This document shows, one piece after another, positions 10,241 through 21,019 of a stretch of 64,000 nt of DNA. The position numbers were made by a program, and so were the translations under genes. The notes beneath the pieces are model-generated. The model did not search any database, was not told the origin of the DNA, and was given only the letters and a program-made list of their open reading frames with translations. The stretch lies in the NCBI GenBank assembly GCA_905221605.1, contig CAJNDS010002278.1, positions 285,364-349,363 of the forward strand. Direction: 5' to 3'. Numbering within the stretch: the first letter of the stretch is position 1; every line of letters begins with the position of its first letter. This DNA is from Symbiodinium natans. Lineage: Eukaryota; Sar; Dinophyceae; Suessiales; Symbiodiniaceae.

Positions 10241-11479
10241 ACAGAAAGGGCTCCCCTGACACTTAGGCGTGTCCACACCGGCGGGGAATCCAAACATAGA
10301 TTTAGAGACGATATCTGTGCAGTTGACCTTAAAGACCCCCCCCCCCCCCCCATGTGTCTCAATAGCATATACGTGGGCCGCACAGGCACTTGAAGGCACA
10401 AGTAGGCCCCAGTTCGGTATCTGGACCTTTCAATAGGGCTTAGTGTCTTGGGATACCCTAGACCTTGAGATCTCAAACCCTAACCTTAATCCAAGACATC
10501 CGAAACACCTGAGTCCTCTTTAGGTACTTGGGAATTTCCCAAAACAGGTGTACCTCAAATATACCCCAAAAGACTACGATACTCCCTGCAAGAAACCCCA
10601 AGGCCGGGACCCCTGCTTTGGGAGACCTACCCTGAACCCTGGACGCTGAGCCCCAACCGCGAAACCCCTGACTCTAAACTCTGAACCCAAACACCGAAAC
10701 CTCTAAACCCCAAAACCCCTAAACCCTAAACCCTAAACCCTAAATCCTCATTCGGGGTTGGTAGGCTTGAACTCCTACGCCGAAGACGAGTCCCTGACCC
10801 TTGCGCTGCCCCCTTGGCAGCAGGTGATCAAACCCCCTTAAGTCCCAAGCCCTGCAAGCCCTACAGGGTTTAGGGTTTAGGGTTTAGGGTTCAGGGTATA
10901 ATCCCGACAGGCCCGGTTCTAGACCTTGAGCCCATAACCTTACGTCCCTACCCCTCCCCCCCTCTATGGGCCGAGTGCGAGTTTGTGGGCTTGGGTGTTC
11001 TGGGGGAGTGTAGTAGCGTTTAGGGTTTGGGGTTTAGGGTTAGAATTTTAGGTTTAGAGTTTAGCTGCAGGGTTCAGGGAGGATGTTAAACCCTCAGTTC
11101 CAGCAAACGGTGGTGCGACGGTGCATCCACGAGAACTGCATCGGCTTGGTAGAGAGCCGTCCTGCTGAATCGAGCTGTCGAAAGGATGTACGAGGTGGTG
11201 TGTCGCACGGAGAAGTGGGCTGAGGTCCTATAACAGGCACCCTGCACCCTGATTTCTGAACCTTCGACCCGTCGCCTTGCATCCTAGTCCTGTGTTGCTG
11301 TAAACCCTAAACGCTAAACCCTAAACCCTAAACCCTAAACCCTAAACCCTAAACCCTGGCTTTGGGAAGGGTTGGGGGGGCTGAGAGGAGTGCAACACGG
11401 ACTTCAGGGTCGTCTGTAGTACAGGGAGGTGCACCCAGTCAAATAAGTGCCCTAGGTTGGACTTACGTACAGCTAGTAT

Positions 11480-11577
11480 CTACTATTCGCTTAAGAACCC
11501 CCCAAAAAGTAATCCCTATAGTACCCTTATAAGGAAGAATAGTTTCGATTTGTTTGGGGTTCTTACGCAAATTGTAG
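11480..11577. mobile_element. Family B inverted-repeat element
   Basis: CTACTATTCGCTTAAGAACCC at the left pairs with GGGGTTCTTACGCAAATTGTAG at the right, with minor mismatches. AATCCCTATAGTACCC and TATAAGGAAG are conserved inside. Confidence 0.7.
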
Positions 11578-12074
11578 GTATGGTTGAGTTTAGATGGTCC
11601 CTCCCTTTATATCTTCGGGCTCAGAAGGTCCTTGTTCACGCGAAGTAGCTCATGCGTCTTCCTTCACACCTTTAGCCGAAACACCCCGCAGACTTGAAGC
11701 TCCCTAACCCCTCAAAAAGCCTATTTTTTCGTACCCTAAACCCTAAACCGCAAATCCTACACCCTAAACCCTAAACCTTAAACCCTAAGCCCTGATCACA
11801 GGGCCGATCAGCCCCGAAATCCTGCACGCTTGTACGCCGCAAAGTTATCCCGAAACCCAGGCACCTCGAGGTGTCTTACACTGCCTGGAAAGACTCCGAG
11901 GCTGCATAGGGTTTAGGATTTAGGGTTGAGGGTTTTGGTCTTAGGGTTTATTGGGACAGAACCCCCCCCCCCCCCAACCCTTTGACAGTGACATGTCATG
12001 TCTCATGAGTTGTGTAGTTGCGAACTGCAACGGTCATTCTCGCTGTGCTGTTGCAGGGTGTCATAGGGTTGGGT

Positions 12075-12130
12075 TTGGGATGTTCCCCCTTGTACTAGCC
12101 TTCCTTGATAGGGATGATCCCCAGGGGCGA
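12075..12130. mobile_element. Family A left half, truncated at a telomere-like tract
   Basis: TTTGGGATGTTCCCCCTTG...CTTGATAGGGATGAT proceeds as usual and then passes into GGGTTTAGGGG. No right end follows. Confidence 0.7.
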
Positions 12131-12905
12131 GGGTTTAGGGGTTAGGGTTCAGGGTTTAGGGTTTAAGGTTTAGAGTTCTAGGTTCTGTAGGGTTGTAGGG
12201 TTTAGGGCACGTAGTCTTGAGCCTGGTAGACAGGAGCGTGCGTTGCCTTGAGACTTCAGGATTTAGTCTTGTTTCTTCGACTTAGGGCTTACTTGAGCAG
12301 CCTTCAATCGCACTAAAGGATTGGGGGTGTACTTGTCCTGCCGGGCACTAGACTTAGTAGTAAAGTATGTAACCTTTGACCGTTTTGGGGTAATAGAATT
12401 CCCTTATAACCCCAAAGGTTAACCTCTAGTTCCCCTAGGTACTGGACAACTAAGTAGAGATGTCGGGGTTTGGTAAGTGTTCAGGGCCAGCTGGCTTCGG
12501 GAGCTTCCCAAGTCAACAGAATGAATATCCAACACTACGGTAAACCCCCCAGGGCATGGGCATGGGGTGTCTACCCTCAGATCTATGTAAACCCACTGTC
12601 ACCTTTGGTGCGGAGTAGGTGACCGTAAGCTATTTTCGGAGGTGTCAGTCATGTCTCCGGAACCCGAAGGCTAGATTTCCCTACACACTGAGTCTCCACA
12701 ACCCCGAACCGGATGACCTGAAGCCCTAAACCTTGCAAACAAGCAGCACGCCTGGCAACCCGAGACCCTAAACCCTAAACCCTACACCCGAAACCTACTG
12801 TCCAGGCTTCTAAGCCGGCTGGCCTGCGCGCGGCACGACTGAGCCGGGCCATCGCGCAGGCTTCATGGCAGGGGCTTCGGGGCTTTAGGTTGATGGGCCT
12901 TCGGG

Positions 12906-13052
12906 ATGGGTTTAGGGTTTAGGGTTTGGGGTTTAGGGTTTAGGGTTTAGGGTTTAGGGTTTAGGGTTTAGGGCTTAGGGTTTAGGGTTTAGGGTTCAGA
13001 TCTTAGAGTTCAGGTCTTAGAGTTCCGGGTTCAGGGTTTAGGGTTTAGGGTG
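12906..13052 (+). repeat. TTTAGGG tract
   Basis: About 18 units with a few variants (TTCAGATC, TTAGAGTTC) in the middle. Confidence 0.95.
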
Positions 13053-13062
13053 TAAAGTCGAG

Positions 13063-13200
13063 GTAGTTATACGGGCCCTTAACATGGTCCCTTACCTCCT
13101 TTGAAGGGCTCTGAAGTATGGGCCCTTGGGTTTTACAGGGTACATAGGGGGGTTTATAACTGGTCCGGTTTTAAGGGCCGTACTAAGGGACCATGTAATT
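13063..13200. mobile_element. Family D element
   Basis: Left CTTAACATGGTCCCTTACC and right GTACTAAGGGACCATGTAA are inverted repeats; GAAGGGCTCTGAAG and GGGTACATAGGGG lie inside. It follows a TTTAGGG tract. Confidence 0.7.
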
Positions 13201-13369
13201 AATCCCCACCCCCTTAGTATTAAACAAACCCCCTGCCCCCTAATCAATCGCCCCAACAAAAATCCCGAAACCGTAAACCCTGTAAACAACTAAAGCCCAA
13301 AACCCTCTAAACCCCAAACCCTAAGCCCCAAATCCCTAAGCCCTATACCTTGAATCCATAGACCCTAAC

Positions 13370-13555
13370 AACCCCAAACCCTAAACCCTAAACCCTAGCA
13401 ACCCCAAACCCTAAACCCTAAACCCCAAACGCTAAACCCCAAACGCTAAACCCCAAACCCCAAACCCTAACAACCCTAACAACCCTAAATCCTAAACCCC
13501 AAACCCCAAACCCTAAACCCTGGGCCCTAAACCCTAAAACCTTAAACCCTAAACC
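13370..13555 (-). repeat. Mixed CCCTAAA / CCCCAAA / CCCTAACAA tract
   Basis: Higher-order mixture. The block CCCTAAACCCTAGCAACCCC-like recurs, and CCCCAAACGCTAAA is repeated. Confidence 0.9.
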
Positions 13556-13672
13556 TCAAGGACCCTAGACATTTCATCCTTGGGGGGGGGGGGGGGGGGG
13601 CTTGAGGCTGCCGGCTTAAGGCCCTGGCGGCTGGTGGCGAAGAGCGCCAGGCGAGCCGGCTTTTGGTGGGGC

Positions 13673-13748
13673 AGGGTTTAGGGTTTAGGGTTTAGGGTTT
13701 AGGGTTTAGGGTTTGGGGTTTGGGGTTTGGGGTTTAGGGTTTGGGGTC
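13673..13748 (+). repeat. TTTAGGG/TTTGGGG tract
   Basis: About ten units following a GC-rich island that may be an exon on either strand (13603-13672); no frame there was convincing. Confidence 0.93.
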
Positions 13749-14240
13749 TTTACGGTTTCAGGGCTTCAGGGCTTCAAGGCTTCAGGGTTGTGGGTTTCAG
13801 GTTGTGGGTTTCTGGATGTGTTGGGCTTTAGGAATTAGGGCTAGGGTTTAGAGGGTGCAGGGCTTATATAGAGCGTGTTGGTTTAGGGCTTAGAGTGTTT
13901 GGGCATAGGGGTTAGGCTTTTGCGGGCTTTAGGGTTTTGAAATGGGGTGTTGGGGAAAAGGGTGTAAGGATGTTGGGCTTGATAGAGGTTTAGGTTTCGG
14001 CTTGGGGCTTCCTTGTTTTTGTTGGCTTTAGGCCAGTTTTGGCTGTGTGGTTTAGGGCCATTAGGGCTTTAGGGCTTCGGGGGAAACCCTAAACCCTAAA
14101 CCCTAAACCCTAAACCCTAAACCCTAAACCCTAAACCCTGTTCCAGCAACCTTGGGGTGCCCAAAAGGACGCCGAGACTCGAAGCACGCCCAGAGAAATT
14201 GATGTCCGGCTTTTGTGGGCTTCGGGGCCTTTTGTGCTTA

Positions 14241-14310
14241 CTAAGGTACCCTAAGGTACCCTAAGGTACCCTAAGGTACCCTAAGGTACCCTAAGGTACC
14301 CTAAGGTACC
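14241..14310. repeat. Decamer array CTAAGGTACC x7
   Basis: Seven perfect head-to-tail copies. Each contains the palindrome GGTACC, and CCTAAGG across each junction is near-palindromic. Confidence 0.98.
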
Positions 14311-14387
14311 TCATATGGGCTAGGGTCTAAGTTTAGGCTTTCAGATTCCTCGGATGTCCGATGGTTGTTTCTTTGCTGGCTTGCCAG

Positions 14388-14452
14388 GCCCTTCTCGCTG
14401 AGCACGACCGTGCTGGACATGATCTTGTGCGCAGCACACGGCTTCTGATTCG
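14388..14452 (+). CDS. Weak putative exon after a strong pyrimidine-rich acceptor
   Basis: GTTTCTTTGCTGGCTTGCCAG|G is one of the best acceptor-like strings in the window. It is followed by a frame open for about 22 codons (LLAEHDRAGHDLVRSTRLL) up to a GT near 14453. It has no cysteine pattern in that frame, and another frame has a single Cys. The product is unknown. Confidence 0.2.
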
Positions 14453-15389
14453 GTCTCCGGCTTTGGAGTTTAGGGTTCAGGGTTTTGGGTTTAAGGTTTT
14501 CTCTACGTACTATATTGCAAATAGTACAGTACCATTCCGATGGTAGTATAACCTAAGTTCCTTGAATGGTAAGATATCCTGAGACCAAAGACATGTGGGA
14601 GGTTCTAGATTGCTTGTTCCCTCAAGGGGCAAAGTTGATCCATAGCGTCCCTTTCCAGCAGGGACCGCCTCCTTTCCCTCCTCCACCCAACCAAGAAAGT
14701 AACCACAGGGGTCGGAATAATAGCTAATCATATTCCCTTATGGTCCCTTTAGAATTATACAAGAATAACCCCCCCCGCCCCCCTTCAAAAACAAACGCAA
14801 AAGAGAAACTATTCTAGTTGTTCAGGCTCCTACATTACCCTGTTTCCAGAACGCCTCCATCCAGGAAAGTATTTTGGAATGCTTCAGTTGGAATGGGTGG
14901 TAGTTGAGCTTGAATCTTTGCAGGCTGTATCTATCTCTCTCTCTATATATGTATGCAATATACCTGTATATGGTGGCATATATATATATACATAATCCGT
15001 ATGTATATGATCGATTGATTTGTTTCTGTTTCAACTGCCCTTATGCAATGCCAAAGGTGAGGGTTGTAGTTGCCCCTACTGAGTATGATAACACATAATT
15101 CAGCAGGAGGAAGTCGGGGCACCCCCAGCATTTGCTCACGTGATGCCGAAGTAGTCCTGCGCAACGCTTCTGGAAGCCACCGATATCAATCATATTGGAT
15201 TTGGGGTTTGGGGTTTAGGGTTTAGGGTTTCGGGTTTCGGGTTTAGGGTGTAGGGTTTAGGGTTTAGGCTTAAGTGTTTGCAGGCTTCCAGCAACCTATT
15301 CCGAAGACGACGCCGAATTTGAGGACTTCAAAGTCCCAGGCTCTGGCACTTGAACCTGAGGGGGCGGTTTGTATACCTCCTTACTGGTC

Positions 15390-15572
15390 CATGGGGACTT
15401 ACAACCCCAAGTATCGGTGTGCTTATAACCTATGGGGACTTACAACCCCAAGTATCGGTGTGCTTAGAACCTACTTTAGAGGACTTGGGGGGGGGGGGAT
15501 GATAAGTGCAGGAAGGGACTTGGAGGGTCCATGGGTACTTACAACCCCAAGTATCGGTGTGCTTATAACCCG
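15390..15572 (+). repeat. Three copies of a 41-bp direct repeat
   Basis: ATGGG(G/T)ACTTACAACCCC followed by AAGTATCGGTGTGCTTA starts at 15391, 15432 and 15531. The third is separated by a G run. Confidence 0.9.
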
Positions 15573-15696
15573 TTTAGGAGGCTTAGGGGGGCCTACAAGT
15601 ATTGTTGAAATTGGGGGGTTATAAGTACCCTGAACCTACAAGTCGCATGTCGGACCGAGGGTTCAGGATCTAGGGTGGCGTTTGGGATAGAAAGTC

Positions 15697-15806
15697 AGCT
15701 ACCATTTGCTTAAGAACCCCAAAAGACACAAAAGTTCTTCCTTACAAGAACAACGTGGGGATTACTATCTTTGATTGTTGAGGGGCTGTTAAGCAAATAG
15801 TAGTGG
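15697..15806. mobile_element. Family B element
   Basis: ACCATTTGCTTAAGAACCCC and GGGGCTGTTAAGCAAATAGT ends; about 110 bp. Confidence 0.7.
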
Positions 15807-15944
15807 AGGCTTTGAAAAAACATTCATCAGACCTTTAAGATTTAGGCTTCAGGGCCTGGGCTCACGTCTGGACAGGTGCCGGGGGCAGGCGCCCCCGTAT
15901 ATTGCTGCAACTACGGTTGCTGGTATTTATCATTGTCATAGTTC

Positions 15945-15946
15945 TT

Positions 15947-15994
<48 letters not shown>

Positions 15995-15999
15995 CAGTA

Positions 16000-16037
<38 letters not shown>

Positions 16038-16070
16038 TGTAGTAGTCGTCGTCGTCGTTGTCGTCGTGGT
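15945..16070. repeat. AGT trinucleotide microsatellite
   Basis: About 30 AGT units with a few AGC/AGA changes, then CGT units. The long poly-Thr frame on the reverse strand is an artefact of this. Confidence 0.97.
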
Positions 16071-16231
16071 AGTAGGGAGGAGGTAGTAGGCAGTAGGCGG
16101 TAGGTAGTGGTAGCAGTACAAGAAGTCTATACTGCTACTCGACAAAAGTCGCTTAGTTGATGCTGTGCTTTTCCGCACTTTGCCTTTGTGTGTGTGTGTG
16201 TGTTGCCCACACCCTCGGTGTGGGGTTCTTA

Positions 16232-16331
16232 CCCAAAGGGTCCATATGGGGGGCACTCACCCAAACCGGAATAGTAATTTCTATCATAGTAACCCTACTT
16301 CGTAGTATCTAGGTATTTTGGACCCTTTTGG
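16232..16331. mobile_element. Family J element
   Basis: CCCAAAGGGTCCATATGGGGG and TTTTGGACCCTTTTGG ends; GCACTCACCCAAACC and AACCCTACTTCGTAG inside. Confidence 0.65.
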
Positions 16332-16386
16332 TTAGGCTTTAAGTTAACCATTCTCCTCGCCTAGTATCGTGGCCTGGTCCGTGAAG

Positions 16387-16437
16387 TGCTCACCCCCAGA
16401 AAAGCCCGCAGAGTGCATCCCAGAGAAGCTTGCAACA
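16387..16437 (+). CDS. Weak putative micro-exon (C-PP...C)
   Basis: GTGAAG|T opens 17 codons, CSPPEKPAECIPEKLAT, to a GT donor. The CSPP start resembles the beginning of a sushi-like module and it is phase 0 at both ends, but the acceptor is poor. Confidence 0.22.
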
Positions 16438-17094
16438 GTCCCGTCGAGTATGTTTGGAGTTCCTATAGGGTTTAGGGTTTATAGGGTTTAGGGCTTGGGG
16501 TTTAGGGTTTAGGGTTAGGGTATCCTTGGAACGCCCATCTCAGAGAATCCAACAGAAGGTCCTGCCAAGTACTTGTTTGCTACCTATGGGGACTTCTGCC
16601 TCTATCTCCACCGCCACATTTTGGGCAATTTCCATCACGAGCGCCGTCGGACGTTCCGCTGCCGCTGTCAGCTGCGACTCTTGAGAGTTGCCTGCTGGCA
16701 TCTTGCTCTGAGGTTCAGGTGATGGCTGGCTTAGGCTTCCGCTGTCACTTGTTTAGCCTCAAGACCCTGATTGCTTTGATTCTCGCTGTTGCTGGTGTGT
16801 CGGTGTCTCGGGTATTGCCGTTGCCCGTGCGCCTGTCACTAGACCCTGATCTGCTAAGAGGTAAACTTTGCTCTTCCAAACTTGAATCCGAAGCAAACTC
16901 TTGAGTCCGAAGCCCTGCTCTTCTCGACCGAATATTCTGCCAGAGAAGAAGTTACCAAAGGATGCCTAAAATTGGGGTCATATACCCCTATACTGCTATA
17001 AGTCCTATTTAAGGTACATGAATCGCATTTAAGATTCTTAGGCAACCAACAAGTGAAATTGCCCCATGAACCTTGAGCCCCCATCTCTCCGCAG

Positions 17095-17154
17095 GGCCGC
17101 GCCTGCCCCCGCCGGCCTACATGGCCCTGGAAAAAGCGCAGCTCGCGCTGTCGG
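17095..17154 (+). CDS. Weak putative exon after CATCTCTCCGCAG
   Basis: A strong acceptor precedes a GC-rich island open in all three frames for at least 60 nt. Frame 0 gives RACPRRPTW and then SSRCRG before a GC donor. The frame is not decided by the sequence. Confidence 0.22.
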
Positions 17155-17984
17155 GGCCTTACTTCAGAACCAGGAGCACTGACACCTCACAGCCACACGA
17201 AAATCTTTTTCGTGATATTGAAACCCTGCCCACCCCCACACATCCGCCCCAAACAGGAGCTTGATATCTGATATCATCGGCGTAAGCATCAGTGATAGAG
17301 GCCAGGGGGTGGATGAGGAGTTGAATAGTAGGGGTTTGGGTGTGTAGGTGGGGGGGGGGGGAGAACGCTTACTTTGGGCATTCCGGAAACGAGTAACCCT
17401 AAGGCTATAGAACGTTATGCCCCAAACCTGCAGAAGCCAACCTAAAGACCTGGAAACAGCGCGCGCGAGGAAGAACCGCAGTGTCCAGCTGAAGCGTGCT
17501 TTGTGCGGAAGCCCAGATTCAGATACCGTAGCCTCGGACGATTGCCATGACAGTCAGCCCCAGACACAGAAGTGTGTTGGTGTGGAGGGGGTCCCTTGCT
17601 AGGGTTTGGGGTTTAGGGTCTGGGGTCTAGGGTCTAGGGTTTAGGGTTTAGGGTTTAGGGCCTTTAGGGGTTAGGGTAGACAAGCCATCGCAAGAAGGCT
17701 GGAGGATCCAAATGTTCCCTAGAATAACCGGATACTTGTACCAGCTCGGAGATCATTCACGTCGAATCACCTGCTTGCCCAAAACGCCTTGTACACTAAC
17801 TTCGCCTTTAGTTGAACTTTAAAACTTTTTGGGTTTCCTTATTTAGTAGGAATATTAACGGTTAACCTTTTTGTCCCCTTGGTTATTGGAGAAGTAAGTA
17901 CAGGCTGAAGGTCTCGAAGCTCTGCAGTGTAGACGTGGAGTGGACCATGCCAGTTTCTTGGGGTTTAGGGTAGACAGGTTTGGG

Positions 17985-18086
17985 TTGGGATGTTCCCCCT
18001 TTATACTACCAGTCCTTAATCGGAATTCTAATACTCCCCCTCAGAGTCCCTATTAAGGACTCTTAGTACAAGGGGGAACATCCCAA
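17985..18086. mobile_element. Family A element, well preserved
   Basis: Perfect TTGGGATGTTCCCCC/GGGGGAACATCCCAA ends with CCAGTCCTTAAT and ATTAAGGACT inside. Confidence 0.85.
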
Positions 18087-18185
18087 GGTTTGGGCTTCAG
18101 CAAGGACAAGCCTTGTCCCCAGCAAGACTCTGACAGGGGCGAACCAAGCTGGTGGGTTTGGGCTTAGTGGAGAGTGTAGCTGCTT

Positions 18186-18299
18186 CATATGCGGGTTTGC
18201 GAAAAATGGGGACTCCGATATAGACCCCCCAAAACTAGTAAGATTCCCTGAGTAATAAGGACTCCAGTAAGGTACCGTAATGTCGTAAACTCCCATATG
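18186..18299. mobile_element. Family I element
   Basis: CATATGCGGGTTTGCGAAAAA and GTCGTAAACTCCCATATG ends; ATAGACCCCCC and AGGACTCCAGTAAGG inside. Confidence 0.65.
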
Positions 18300-18558
18300 T
18301 CAAATTTCTTGGGATTCAGACCTCACACCCAGAACTGCAAGCTTATTGGGAGCAGCTGTTAGGGCTTGAGGTTAAGGGTTTAGGGTCTCTGGTTGCGAAG
18401 CTCTGAAGCCTAAGCCTAGAAACCCCAAACACTATGCCCTTCACTCGAAATCAGGACCCTTCCCGGAAGTGGCAGGGAGATTGCCGCAAAGAAGCTGGAA
18501 GTTGCCGGGCCCTTTTCAGGGTTTAGTGTTTAGGGTTACAGGGCCTAGGGAAACCCCG

Positions 18559-18674
18559 CTTGGTAGCCCAGTGGGGGCCTTTTGACTTTTTTTGGCGGAG
18601 GGTGTCCGTATAAAGTGACCAACCCCAAAAAGGGTACCCTTATTTATTATCATAGGTTTTACTGGGTTACCAAG
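18559..18674. mobile_element. Family H element
   Basis: CTTGGTAGCCCAGTGGGGGCC and ACTGGGTTACCAAG ends; AAAGTGACCAACCCCAAAAA and GGGTACCCTTATT inside. Confidence 0.7.
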
Positions 18675-19546
18675 CCTATAAACCCTGTAAATCCTATAAA
18701 CTCTCAACTCTGAGCCCTTCGGGTTAAGCAGCAAGCATCCCACAATCCTTGGCTGCTGAGTGTATGGCCTTCGTTTGTCGCATGTACGTCAACCCCTCTG
18801 AACGCGAAGGTATGTGAGGTGACCTTGTCCCCCCGACTAGAACTTAGTAAGATTCGAGGGTTGAGGGTTTAGGGTATCCCCCGAGTACCCTAAACAGAGA
18901 CCTGAAACCCAAGACTCTAAACTTCGGGCTTTGTCTCCGTGTGTGAACTTGGAGTATTGTCGGACTTCCATACAGGGGTCCTCATGACTCAGACCATACA
19001 GCCCAACAACCTAAGCCCCTCATCCCCAAAAAGCACAAGCCCTGTACCCTGAAGCGTTGACCCATTCAACATTGCAGTTTCGTTTATCTGCAAAGATGTT
19101 TCAAGCTCCAGCGCTGGCAGGGCCTGTCGTCACCACATGCCCAAAAAGCAGACCTCCTGGACAGATTTTCCCAGGTGTGCGCAGCCCTAAACCCTGAGCC
19201 CCAAAGCCGACGCAGCAGCCGTGCACCTCGACCGACCCCAGAACACAACCTCTGATGAAAGTCCCTTGCTGGAACCCCAACCCTAAACCCGAAGCCCCCA
19301 ATCCTAAACCCCAAATCCCAAAACAAACCTAAACCCTAACCCTAAACCCTAGACCCCCAAAGCCCTAAACCCTAACCCTAAACCCCTAAAGCCCGAGTCC
19401 CAAAACACAGCACTTGAGGATGGAAGAAGTACTCCCTCGGCCCAGGTGAGCAATACTGTCGGGAAGCCAGCCCCTCAGAACCGAGCTGGGGTTTAGGGTT
19501 TGGGGTTTAGGGTTTAGGGTCTAGGGTTTAGGGTTTAGGGTGTATG

Positions 19547-19873
19547 TTTCGGGACCCGCTTTAATGTCCCGGCCGCGGGCCCTGGATTTCGAAAAAAAAG
19601 TATGGATCCTTTTTAAATTCATATAAACTCATCCCTTTGAAATTCAGATGGATCCCTTTAAGTTCATATAAACTCATCCCTTTTAAACTCATATGGATCC
19701 CCTTTGAGTTCATATATAAACTCATCCCTTTTGAATTCAAATAAACTCATCTCTTTTGAGATTCATATGGACCCCTTTTAATTTCATATGGATCCCTTTT
19801 TTATAAACCCCCGGGGCCGTCTAACCAGGGCAAAATCCACGGCTCGGCTGTTCGCGGGGGGGGGGGGGGGGGT
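19547..19873. repeat. Family E: ATTCATATAAACTCATCCC / CATATGGATCCC minisatellite block
   Basis: It begins GGGACCCGCTTTAATGTCC, as at 39589, continues with about ten degenerate 20-bp units carrying ATAAACTCATCCC or CATATGGATCCC, and ends GGCTGTTCGCG plus a G run. The same order occurs at 39589-39867, but here TTTAGGG and CCCTAAA tracts replace the outer inverted repeats. Confidence 0.75.
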
Positions 19874-20153
19874 TGGGGGCTACCCTAACCCTAAACCCTA
19901 AACCCTAAACCCTAAACCCTAAACCCTAAACCCTAAGCCCTAAGCCCTAAACCCTAACAAGGGTTAATAAGTACCATGAACCTCCTAGTATGGCCCAAGT
20001 ATTCCCTGTTTCGGCACATAGACTCTCAGGGCCAGCTCATGTGTCCAAGCCCCCTTGTCTCCCCATGTTCCTGGGCACTCCTAGCGCTTTCCTTCCGCTT
20101 GCACTACTATGTTTTCGGGTTTAGGGTTTAGGGTTTAGGGCTATCTGCTTAAG

Positions 20154-20182
20154 CCCCCCCCCCCCCCCCCCCCCCCCCCCCC
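20154..20182. repeat. Run of 29 C
   Basis: Perfect homopolymer between a TTTAGGG tract and CGCCGGCC. One of at least fifteen G/C runs of 13 or more in the window. Confidence 0.97.
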
Positions 20183-20385
20183 GCCGGCCAAGAAATACAA
20201 ACCACTAATCCCATACTACCCTAAACCCTAAACCCTAAACCCTAACATGGGTATGCTTGTATTGTGGTTACTGGGCGACGTGGGAAGCAAACATTTTTGG
20301 TGGGCTGAGGATGTGCGTCCATCCACCGGTGATCGAGCATGCGAAAGACTTGAGCGAGTGTGCCGGATGCTTAGGGCGCAGGATG

Positions 20386-20690
20386 TTGAGGATTCAGAGT
20401 TTTGTGTCTAGGGCTGTGGGGTTCAGGGTTTAGTCTTTATAGGGTTTAGGGTTGAGGATTCAGTGTTTTGTGTCTAAGGTTGTGGGATTCAGGGTTTAGT
20501 GTTTAGTGTTTATAGGGATTAAGGTTGAGGATTCAGTGTTTTGTGTCTAGGGTTGTGGGTGTAGGGTTTAGTGTTTATAGGGCTTAGGGTTGAGGATTCA
20601 GTGTTTTGTGTCCAGGGTTGTGGGTGGAGGTTTTTTTTTCTGTTTATAGGGTTTAGGGTTGAAGGTTCAGTGTTTTGTGCCGGGGAGGGG
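20386..20690 (+). repeat. 66-72 bp tandem repeat built on telomere-like sequence
   Basis: GAGGATTCAG(A/T)GTTTTGTGTC starts units at about 20388, 20454, 20526 and 20592, and a fifth, altered, starts at about 20661. Each unit also holds GGTTGTGGG and TTTATAGGG. A second-order repeat. Confidence 0.88.
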
Positions 20691-20727
20691 GGCGGGGGCT
20701 TAGGGTATCAGGGTCTTTTCGGGTTTA

Positions 20728-20789
20728 GGGCTTCTAAACCCTAAACCCTAAACCCTAAACCCTAAACCCTAAACCCTAAACCCCTGCAA
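20728..20789 (-). repeat. CCCTAAA tract
   Basis: Eight to nine perfect units. Confidence 0.95.
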
Positions 20790-20920
20790 ACCTAGGTCCG
20801 AAGGCCCCTCCTGAAGACTCGAAGCCCGAAGGCTGGAATCAGCAATCCTGAGGTGTGTCGGATTTGGGGTTCACTTTGTTCAGGGTGTTTGGGGTTTAGG
20901 GTTTAGGGTTCAGGGTTTAG

Positions 20921-21019
20921 GAACAGTCTCTTAAGCCGGATGAAGCCGCGCCCGAGGCTTTCACCCTGAGCGGCCACGTCTGCCCCCTCGTCTGCGAAGC
21001 GGGCTTTGTCCGATTCCCA
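20921..21019 (+). CDS. Putative micro-exon with C-x3-C-x2-GF
   Basis: The acceptor is the last unit of a telomere-like tract (GGGTTTAG|GAACAG). Exactly 33 codons stay open to a GT donor (CCA|GTGGTT) and include LSGHVCPLVCEAGFVRFP. The exon is phase 0 at both ends. Joined to the island at 21913 it yields a continuous C-x3-C-x2-GF...SG-x2-C-x-DG string. Confidence 0.5.

Noticed and set aside
12790-12900. Exon-like GC-rich island between C and G tracts
   Set aside because: Both strands have short open frames, but neither gave a cysteine pattern with acceptable splice borders, so strand and frame could not be chosen.
15936-16256. 106-codon reverse frame with poly-Thr
   Set aside because: Translation of the AGT trinucleotide repeat.
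18470-18500. Possible forward micro-exon WQGDCRKEAG
   Set aside because: Only 31 nt, poor acceptor and no phase match with the next island at 20921.
19190-19270. Reverse-strand cysteine-rich frame (HGCCVG)
   Set aside because: Suggestive, but the borders on that strand are only telomere-like text and no partner exon in phase was found.
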